Source: an uncultured Clostridia bacterium | Lineage (GTDB): Bacteria > Bacillota > Clostridia > Oscillospirales > Ruminococcaceae | Reading direction: 5' to 3' | Length of the DNA: 8,432 nt | Assembly (NCBI GenBank): GCA_947629275.1 | Contig: CANRDG010000082.1 | Span: 1 to 8,432, forward strand | Shown: positions 1 through 4,915 of the stretch, piece after piece | How positions within the stretch are numbered: position 1 is the first letter of the stretch | How the letters are laid out: the number at the start of each line of letters is the position of its first letter | The notes under the pieces: generated by a model | Database searches by the model: none | Seen by the model: the letters and a program-made list of their open reading frames with translations, nothing else | Told to the model about the DNA's origin: nothing | Made by a program: the position numbers and the translations under genes

Positions 1-480
1 ACGCTGGTGTGCTATTCGTACAGCAAATCGCTCTCGCTGCCGGGCGAGAGAATAGGTTACATAGTCGTTCCCGATGAAGTAACCGACAGCAAGAATGTGT
101 ATGCATCGGTATGCGGCGCAGGAAGATCTCTCGGCTATGTGTGCGCGCCAACGCTTTTCCAGCAGGTGATAGCAAAATGCGTTGACTGCGTTTCGGATAT
201 TTCGGCATATAAGAAAAACCGCGATCTGCTCTATAACGGGCTTACTCAGCTTGGTTATGAGTGCGTAAAGCCCGACGGTGCGTTTTATCTGTTTGTAAAG
301 ACACTGGAGGAAGACTCGGTGGCGTTTTGTGAAAAGGCTAAAGAATACGACCTTTTGCTTGTGGCAGGCGACGGCTTTGCCTGCCCGGGCTATATGCGCA
401 TATCTTACTGCGTGGACGATAAGACAATAGTAAATTCGCTGCCTGCGTTCAAGGCGCTTGCCGAAAGCTATAAGAAGTAA
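1..480 (+). CDS. Class I/II PLP-dependent aminotransferase, C-terminal part (5' end outside window)
   Basis: This is the last 159 codons of an aspartate aminotransferase-like (fold type I) enzyme, read in frame from base 1 to a TAA at 478-480. The motif SYSKSLSLPGERIGY begins at window residue 6. Its lysine (residue 9, codon 25-27) is the expected Schiff-base lysine for PLP. The arginine eight residues later (17) corresponds to the PLP-phosphate-binding arginine of the family, which shows the same K-to-R spacing. Near the C-terminus, CPGYMRISY carries an arginine (133) at the distance expected for the substrate alpha-carboxylate arginine. About 230 to 240 residues, including the N-terminal arm and most of the large domain, should lie upstream. 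An internal GTG at 7 is not a real start, because it would remove half of the active-site motif. The substrate cannot be told from this part. It is convergent with argS and has no strong terminator directly after its stop. Confidence 0.9.
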   Translation, partial: TLVCYSYSKSLSLPGERIGYIVVPDEVTDSKNVYASVCGAGRSLGYVCAPTLFQQVIAKCVDCVSDISAYKKNRDLLYNGLTQLGYECVKPDGAFYLFVKTLEEDSVAFCEKAKEYDLLLVAGDGFACPGYMRISYCVDDKTIVNSLPAFKALAESYKK

Positions 481-606
481 GTAGTATTTTGCGCTTACGC
501 GCACCCTGCGGAGCTGTTCGCCGCCCCCTGTACTTCGGTTATTCCCTCATTTTGAGTATGCTAATACTTTCGCGCATTTTACTTGTTAGGAATTTTTCAC
601 ATTGTA

Positions 607-629
607 CGGCGTTCCAGAATGGAACGCCG
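607..629. repeat. Perfect inverted repeat, 10-bp arms, 3-nt loop
   Basis: The arms cggcgttcca (607-616) and tggaacgccg (620-629) are exact reverse complements around the loop gaa. No T-tract follows on the plus strand (gaaagaaagc), so it does not look like a rho-independent terminator in that direction. It is the first of the palindromes in this gap and may be one module of a dispersed repeat. Confidence 0.75.
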
Positions 630-652
630 AAAGAAAGCGATATGCTACAACA

Positions 653-683
653 AGGAGAGGCTCTCTCTTGCAGAGCCTCTCCT
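653..683. repeat. Perfect inverted repeat, 12-bp arms, 7-nt loop
   Basis: The arms aggagaggctct (653-664) and agagcctctcct (672-683) are exact reverse complements around the loop ctcttgc. The plus strand continues with ctttctaaac, which is not a clean T-tract. The loop and right arm contain the 12-mer ctcttgcagagc, which recurs at 721-732. This suggests a modular repeat rather than a simple terminator. Confidence 0.75.
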
Positions 684-732
684 CTTTCTAAACAGTCCAC
701 CGGACTGTTTAGAAATTCACCTCTTGCAGAGC
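665..732. repeat. Direct repeat of 12-mer ctcttgcagagc flanking a long palindrome
   Basis: Exact copies lie at 665-676 and 721-732. Between them sit the right arm of the 653-683 hairpin and the whole 685-715 palindrome. Two exact 12-mers within 70 bases suggest duplication or insertion inside a mosaic repeat. Each copy is itself a small hairpin (ctct/agag around tgc). Confidence 0.6.
685..715. repeat. Perfect inverted repeat, 14-bp arms, 3-nt loop
   Basis: The arms tttctaaacagtcc (685-698) and ggactgtttagaaa (702-715) are exact reverse complements around the loop acc. It is the longest perfect palindrome I found in the window. The base following the right arm is t, but no real T-tract is present. 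It starts one base after the 653-683 hairpin ends, as in tandem modules. Confidence 0.8.
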
Positions 733-745
733 GCACGCTGTGTCT

Positions 746-762
746 CGGGGACTCTGTCCCCG
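746..762. repeat. Short inverted repeat, 7-bp GC-rich arms
   Basis: The arms cggggac (746-752) and gtccccg (756-762) pair perfectly around the loop tct. It continues the palindrome series and lies between the second direct-repeat copy and the 771-792 hairpin. Confidence 0.6.
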
Positions 763-770
763 TACCCCTG

Positions 771-792
771 CGACCCTTTTGAAAAAGGGTCG
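771..792. repeat. Inverted repeat cgaccctttt / aaaagggtcg
   Basis: The arms 771-780 and 783-792 are exact reverse complements. In RNA the likely form is a 9-bp stem closed by a tgaa tetraloop. An 8-bp self-complementary sequence, tcgatcga (790-797), overlaps its end. No T-tract follows on either strand, so a terminator role is unlikely. It is probably the last module of the repeat cluster; a smaller tttgcg/cgcaaa hairpin follows at 830-847. Confidence 0.65.
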
Positions 793-844
793 ATCGAAAA
801 CTTTTCCTTTCTTGACAAGGCTTGAAACCTTTGCGGTTAAACGC

Positions 845-884
845 AAAAAAGCAAAAACCTCTTGCTGTATTTTGCAGCAAGAGG
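845..884 (-). terminator. Rho-independent terminator of argS, possibly bidirectional
   Basis: On the minus strand, eight bases past the argS stop, the arms cctcttgctg (complement of 875-884) and cagcaagagg (complement of 858-867) form a perfect 10-bp stem with a 7-nt loop. It is followed by TTTTTGCTTTTTT (complement of 845-857), a classic intrinsic terminator. On the plus strand the hairpin is followed by agttttgttt, a weaker U-tract that could also stop read-through from the aminotransferase side. Confidence 0.9.
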
Positions 885-892
885 AGTTTTGT

Positions 893-2683
893 TTACATCT
901 TTTCAACGGTATCTATAGCCAGTACGTCAAGATGTTTTATAAGCATTTGTTTTACAAGTCGGCAAAGGTTTATCCACGCCGACTTTTTCTTTTCGTCGCT
1001 CTCATTCATGATATGGTTTTCCTGATAGAATTTAGAGAAAAGCACCGCCAGCTGATAGGCGTTCTCGCAGACGTAATTCGGCGCTCTTTCGGCGAATGCG
1101 TGCCTGAATGTTTCGTCAGTCAGCAAGATGTTCAGCATAAGCTCGCGCTCGCTGTCTGTATATATCTCGCCAAGCTCTATCTCGCCTTCATCTTCAATAC
1201 CCAGCTTGCGAAGCACAGAGCATATGCGCGTTACCATGTAAAGCAGGTATACGCCAGTTTTGCCGTCGGCAGAGAGAAACTTGTCAAGGTCGAAAATGTA
1301 ATCTTTAGAGCGGTGGTTTATAAGGTCGCCGAATTTTATAGAAGCTATGGCTATCCTGCGCGCGGTGTCGTCAAGCTCTTGCGGACTGTCAAACTTGTCT
1401 GCCTGCATTCGAGATTTAGCCGCATCAAAGGCGGTATCTAAAAGCATTTGCAGCTGCATAACGCCGCCGTCACGTGTTTTGTATGGCTTGCCGTCGCTGC
1501 CGTTCATAGTACCGAAGCCCATATATTCAAGCTGCGTTTCATCGCGCACAATGCCCGAAATTTTTGCACAGCGGAAACACTGCTCAAAGTGCAGAGTCTG
1601 CCGCTTGTCTGCAACATACCAAACGTTATCGGGCTTGAAATCTTTCTCGCGCTGTATAAGAGTTGCGAGGTCGGTGGTATCATAAAGCACCGAACCGTCG
1701 GTCTTTTTTATCATAACGGGCGGCATCGGGGCTTTGTCGTCCTCCTGCGCCACGTCTACCACCATAGCGCCCATGCTCTCATGCATAAGACCCTTTGAAT
1801 TTAGCAGGCCAATAAGCTCGGGGATATACTCGTCCGCGTCGCTTTCACCGTACCAGTGATCAAAATCAACATTCAGCTGCGAGAATATATTTTTAACATC
1901 GCCGACCGATATGCCTACAAGCTTTTTCCACAGGTCGTAAATGCCCTTTTTATGAGATTGCAGCATAAGCGTCATGCCGTGAGCCTTTTCTTTGAAAGCC
2001 CTTCCGTCGTCGCTGTCCTCTTTTGAACGCTTGCTTGCCGCAGGGTATATCTCGTTAAGTTGTGCTGTGTCAATGTCGGGTATAACGTCATTTTCGGGGT
2101 CAAAATCTTCGCTGAAACATTTCCAGTCGGGGTGTTTTTCAGAGAGATACGCAATAACAAGCCCCATGGGCATACCCCAGTCGCCAAGGTGAGCATCGCC
2201 TATAACTTTGTGACCGCAAGCCTTGGCAAGCCTTTTCAGCGCCTCGCCGATTATCGCGCTGCGCAGATGCCCTATATGAAGCGCTTTGGCAACGTTGGGT
2301 CCGCCGTAATCTATAACTATGGTAGAGGTTTTTTTAGCCTGAACTATGCCTAAGTGCTCGTCTTTGGCAATGGCGCGGCACTGAGAAGCTAAAAATTCGT
2401 CGGTCAGCGTGATGTTTATAAATGCAGGCTTTACAGCCTCGACCTTTGCAAAACGCTTGTCCTCTTTAAGCTTGTCGGCAACTTCCTGCGCTATTATGGC
2501 AGGTGACTTGTGATAAAGTTTTGCGCCGCCGAAAGCCCCGTTGCACTGAAACTGACATATATCAGGTCTGTCAGATATAAGCACCGTGCCGAGCGAGGGG
2601 TCGTAGCCGCAGCTTTCAAACGCCGCCGAAACCGTTTCGGTAAGCAGCGTGGTAATATTTTTTGTACGTTTATTTTCCGGCAT
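893..2683 (-). CDS. argS: Arginyl-tRNA synthetase
   Basis: This 596-residue class Ia synthetase charges tRNA-Arg with arginine in the cytoplasm, using ATP. The N-terminal tRNA-recognition domain (Add1-like, about residues 10-100) includes CNGAFGGAKLYHKSP. The Rossmann core carries the HIGH motif as HIGHL (136-140) within GPNVAKALHIGHLRS, then HLGDWGMPMG (165-174). As is usual for ArgRS, no canonical KMSKS is visible; KTRDGG (402-407) sits in the equivalent loop. The C-terminal helical anticodon-binding (DALR-type) domain begins near 470 and ends LAIDTVEKM, an altered form of the family's usual LGI..PE(R/K)M end. The start chosen is the ATG at 2683, which has AAAGGA nine bases upstream. A second in-frame ATG at 2692 abuts that site, and one at 2746 lies inside the -35 box. 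The gene has its own promoter and terminator, so it is probably monocistronic. Family identity is firm; the active-site surroundings (YGGPN, TGVYLLYMVTRI) mark a divergent subtype. Confidence 0.96.
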   Translation of the reverse strand: MPENKRTKNITTLLTETVSAAFESCGYDPSLGTVLISDRPDICQFQCNGAFGGAKLYHKSPAIIAQEVADKLKEDKRFAKVEAVKPAFINITLTDEFLASQCRAIAKDEHLGIVQAKKTSTIVIDYGGPNVAKALHIGHLRSAIIGEALKRLAKACGHKVIGDAHLGDWGMPMGLVIAYLSEKHPDWKCFSEDFDPENDVIPDIDTAQLNEIYPAASKRSKEDSDDGRAFKEKAHGMTLMLQSHKKGIYDLWKKLVGISVGDVKNIFSQLNVDFDHWYGESDADEYIPELIGLLNSKGLMHESMGAMVVDVAQEDDKAPMPPVMIKKTDGSVLYDTTDLATLIQREKDFKPDNVWYVADKRQTLHFEQCFRCAKISGIVRDETQLEYMGFGTMNGSDGKPYKTRDGGVMQLQMLLDTAFDAAKSRMQADKFDSPQELDDTARRIAIASIKFGDLINHRSKDYIFDLDKFLSADGKTGVYLLYMVTRICSVLRKLGIEDEGEIELGEIYTDSERELMLNILLTDETFRHAFAERAPNYVCENAYQLAVLFSKFYQENHIMNESDEKKKSAWINLCRLVKQMLIKHLDVLAIDTVEKM

Positions 2684-2692
2684 ATGATTCAT

Positions 2693-2698
2693 TCCTTT
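2693..2698 (-). promoter_or_regulatory. argS ribosome binding site AAAGGA (decides the start)
   Basis: On the minus strand AAAGGA is followed by atgaatcat and then ATG at 2683-2681, giving a nine-base spacer. The ATG at 2692-2690 directly follows the site with no spacer, which makes it a poor start. The shorter 596-residue product is therefore preferred. Confidence 0.75.
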
Positions 2699-2717
2699 AA
2701 AATTTTTCGCATTTTTA

Positions 2718-2746
2718 ATTATAGCACATCTCTTCCATAAAATCAA
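2718..2746 (-). promoter_or_regulatory. argS sigma-A promoter, TTGATT-17-TATAAT with extended -10
   Basis: Read on the minus strand, TTGATT (2746-2741) is followed by a 17-base spacer and a consensus TATAAT (2723-2718), with TGC directly before the -10 box (extended -10, TGn). The predicted transcription start is near 2711, leaving a leader of about 28 bases before the ATG at 2683. That is too short for a T-box riboswitch. The quality of both boxes suggests strong constitutive expression. Confidence 0.85.
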
Positions 2747-2755
2747 GAAGAAATA

Positions 2756-2785
2756 AAGAGCGCATAAAAACGCCTTCGCGCTCTT
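2756..2785. promoter_or_regulatory. Inverted repeat between divergent promoters; operator candidate
   Basis: The arms aagagcgc (2756-2763) and gcgctctt (2778-2785) are perfect reverse complements separated by 14 bases. The right arm overlaps the first two bases of the recJ -35 box (2784-2789). The left arm begins ten bases from the argS -35 box. Its position would let a bound protein affect one or both promoters. It could instead be a fortuitous or repeat-derived hairpin; no regulator is identified. Confidence 0.45.
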
Positions 2786-2812
2786 GAAAAATTGCTTGAT
2801 ATGTGTTACAAT
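2784..2812 (+). promoter_or_regulatory. recJ operon sigma-A promoter, TTGAAA-17-TACAAT with extended -10
   Basis: TTGAAA (2784-2789), a 17-base spacer and TACAAT (2807-2812) preceded by TGT (2804-2806) form a good extended -10 promoter. The expected transcription start is near 2819, giving a leader of about 30 bases to the recJ ATG. An 8-base palindrome, taagctta (2822-2829), lies just after the start point. This is the only clear promoter I see for the recJ-relA-MBL-hemZ run. Confidence 0.8.
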
Positions 2813-2848
2813 AAAAATAACTAAGCTTATTTTAACGGAGGTAGGATA

Positions 2849-4882
2849 ATGGACCGCTGGACTGTGGGAAAGCCCGATGAGACTCTTGCAAAAGAAATAG
2901 AAAAACAGTGCGATCTTTCGCCGCTGTGCATAAAGGTGCTTTTGTCAAGGGGCTGCAAAGACCTTAGCGACATAGCGGCATATTTTGAGGACGTGCCGCT
3001 TGAAGATCCGTTTATGCTGAAAGATATGCAGGAAGCTGTGGATACTATCAACAAGGCGATAGACAGCTTTTTGCCTATATGTGTTTACGGCGACTATGAC
3101 TGTGACGGCGTTACCGCAACGGCGGTGCTTTATAATTATCTTGAATGCAGCGGAGCTAATGTTACTTATTATATACCCGAGCGTTCCGAGGGTTACGGTA
3201 TGAATGTTGATGCGGTACGCAGGCTGGCAGAAAGCGGCGTAAAGCTTATAGTTACCGTTGACAATGGCATTTCGGCTGCCAAAGAGGCAGAGCTTATAGA
3301 AGAGCTCGGAATGAAACTGGTAGTTACCGACCATCACAAGCCGCCCGAAGTGCTGCCGAAAGCAGTTGCTATAGTTGACCCGCACAGGCTCGATTGCCCG
3401 TCATCTTTCAAAGATATTGCTGGAGTTGGCGTTGCGCTGAAACTGTGTGCGGCGCTTGACGGCGGGGACTATGATGCAGTTTTAGAGCAGTACGGCGATT
3501 TAGTGGCAATAGGCACGGTGGCAGACGTTGTGCCGCTGAAAGGCGAGAACAGAACAATAGTGAACGCCGGTATGAGACTTTTAAAAAATACCGAAAATCA
3601 GGGTCTTATAGAGCTTATGGAACTTAGCGGCATGGGCGGTGAAAAAGCACAAAATATGACCTGCTCCGATATAGCTTTCAGGCTTGCTCCGCGCATAAAT
3701 GCGGCAGGAAGATTCGGTTCGCCAAAATCTGCGGTGGCGCTTTTGCTCGCTGAGGACGAAGAAGCACAGCTTAAAGCGGAAGAACTTAACGACCTTAACA
3801 GCAGCCGCAAGGATTGCGAAAAAGAAATAATTGCGCAGATAAAAGCGAAAATAGAGAAAAACCGCGATCTGCTCTCCGAAAAGGTGCTCGTTATAGACGG
3901 CAAGGGCTGGCACCACGGGGTAGTTGGCATAGTTGCCTCTAAGATAATGGAAGCCTACGGAAAACCGTGCGTGCTTATTTCAATAGACGATGACGGCATG
4001 GCTAGGGGCAGCGCAAGAAGTATGCACGGGTTCAATATTTTCAAATGCTTTACATACTGCGACTGCCTTTTGGAAAAGTCGGGCGGTCATGAATGTGCAG
4101 GCGGATTGTCTATAAAAGAAGAAAACATTCCGGCGTTCAAACAAATGGTGCGCGAGTATGCCGACAAAGCCGAGACCATGCCGTACCCCGAGCTTAAAGC
4201 CGACAAGCTGCTGACGCGCGAAGATCTGACTTGCGGTCAGGTGCAGTCGCTGGAAAAACTCGAACCGTTCGGTGAGAGCAACTCCGAACCGCTGTTTGCC
4301 ATGATTGGCGCAAAAGTGCAGAAAGTGATACCTCTTTCGCAGGGCAAACACACAAAGCTCGAGGTATCTTACGACAGCACCGTGCAGGACGTTTTGCTGT
4401 TTGGCAAAGAACCCGAAAGAATAGGCATACGGCAGGGCGACAGGGTAGACATAATGGTAAGGGCAGGCATAAATGAATACGGCGGCACAAGGTCGGTATC
4501 GCTGAAAGCCGAGGATATACGCCTGAGCGGTATAAAGCAGCAAAAGGCGTTCGCGGCGATGAGGTGTTATGATGATATTGTGTGCGGAAAAAATGTAGAG
4601 CCTAAGCTTGCAGTCCTTATAAAGCCCGAAAGAAAAGAATTGCTTGCGGTATACAAAGCAATAGGAAATGGCATAAGTATAGATATGCTGTTGCAGAGAA
4701 TGTATCTTGAATATAATATAAACTTCGGCAAAACGCGTGCTTGTGTGGATATATTCTGCGAGGCAGGCATAGCCCGACTTTCTGACGGTTGCAGATATAT
4801 AGAGACCGTAAAGACAGAGGGAAAGGCGGATCTTGCGGCGACAAAGACCATGCAGAGACTCGCGACGCTGCAAACCGCATGA
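2849..4882 (+). CDS. recJ: Single-stranded-DNA-specific exonuclease RecJ
   Basis: This 677-residue DHH/DHHA1 phosphoesterase is predicted to degrade ssDNA 5' to 3' in recombination, mismatch and base-excision repair, with Mn2+ or Mg2+. The DHH domain carries YGDYDCDGVTAT (80-91), TVDNG (136-140), the VTDHH signature (159-163) and IVDPHR (175-180), with GTVADVVPL (222-230) and PRINAAGR (281-288) following. The DHHA1 part shows GWHHGVVGIVASK (353-365), GSAR (387-390) and SGGHECAGG (411-419). An OB-fold region starts around LEPFGESNSEPLF (471-483). The last 110 residues look like a helical, winged-helix-like tail, as I would expect in clostridial RecJ; that is an inference. All metal-binding motifs are present, so it should be active. 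The start has GGAGG at 2837-2841, seven bases upstream. It is first in the operon; relA follows after 33 bases. Confidence 0.96.
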   Translation: MDRWTVGKPDETLAKEIEKQCDLSPLCIKVLLSRGCKDLSDIAAYFEDVPLEDPFMLKDMQEAVDTINKAIDSFLPICVYGDYDCDGVTATAVLYNYLECSGANVTYYIPERSEGYGMNVDAVRRLAESGVKLIVTVDNGISAAKEAELIEELGMKLVVTDHHKPPEVLPKAVAIVDPHRLDCPSSFKDIAGVGVALKLCAALDGGDYDAVLEQYGDLVAIGTVADVVPLKGENRTIVNAGMRLLKNTENQGLIELMELSGMGGEKAQNMTCSDIAFRLAPRINAAGRFGSPKSAVALLLAEDEEAQLKAEELNDLNSSRKDCEKEIIAQIKAKIEKNRDLLSEKVLVIDGKGWHHGVVGIVASKIMEAYGKPCVLISIDDDGMARGSARSMHGFNIFKCFTYCDCLLEKSGGHECAGGLSIKEENIPAFKQMVREYADKAETMPYPELKADKLLTREDLTCGQVQSLEKLEPFGESNSEPLFAMIGAKVQKVIPLSQGKHTKLEVSYDSTVQDVLLFGKEPERIGIRQGDRVDIMVRAGINEYGGTRSVSLKAEDIRLSGIKQQKAFAAMRCYDDIVCGKNVEPKLAVLIKPERKELLAVYKAIGNGISIDMLLQRMYLEYNINFGKTRACVDIFCEAGIARLSDGCRYIETVKTEGKADLAATKTMQRLATLQTA

Positions 4883-4915
4883 TATTGAAAATTTTTAAGA
4901 AAGGGTGTTGACGGT

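Larger units (their letters stand above)
481..892. other. Intergenic region between convergent genes; no credible CDS
   Basis: These 412 bases separate the aminotransferase stop from the argS stop. Short open frames exist on both strands, but they run through palindromes, overlap each other, lack ribosome binding sites and resemble no protein family I know, so none is called. Bases 491-540 are GC-rich (34 of 50), while 561-600 are AT-rich (14 of 40 G or C). A small hairpin (arms 490-494 and 499-503) and a weak repeat (arms 555-559 and 564-568) lie here. From 607 on there is a run of perfect inverted repeats, listed separately, and the region ends in the argS terminator. It most likely holds intergenic repeat sequence plus terminators. 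Confidence 0.75.

Noticed and set aside
309..311. Possible frameshift or truncation in the aminotransferase
   Set aside because: The frame is open from base 1 to its stop and keeps family motifs at correct spacing. The missing N-terminus is due to the window edge.
607..792. CRISPR array
   Set aside because: The repeats are palindromes of different sequence without regular spacing or unique spacers, and no cas gene is nearby.
539..906. Small open frames on both strands in the 481-892 gap
   Set aside because: They are translations of palindromes and repeats, overlap one another in several frames, and have no ribosome binding site or family resemblance.
740..1441. 233-codon plus-strand open frame running into argS antisense
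   Set aside because: It spans the repeat cluster, the argS terminator and the 3' end of argS. The protein looks like an antisense shadow, and argS on the other strand is unmistakable.
2684..2711. Possible T-box riboswitch upstream of argS
   Set aside because: The predicted leader is only about 28 bases, with no room for specifier and antiterminator structures, and no T-box sequence is seen.
3980..4873. 297-codon minus-strand open frame opposite recJ
   Set aside because: It lies wholly within recJ, whose domains are clear throughout. Its composition (rich in Arg, Tyr, His, Phe) fits antisense reading of a biased coding strand.
4883..4915. Separate promoter or terminator between recJ and relA
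   Set aside because: The 33-base gap contains a short T-run but no stem and no paired -35/-10 boxes. Cotranscription is simpler.
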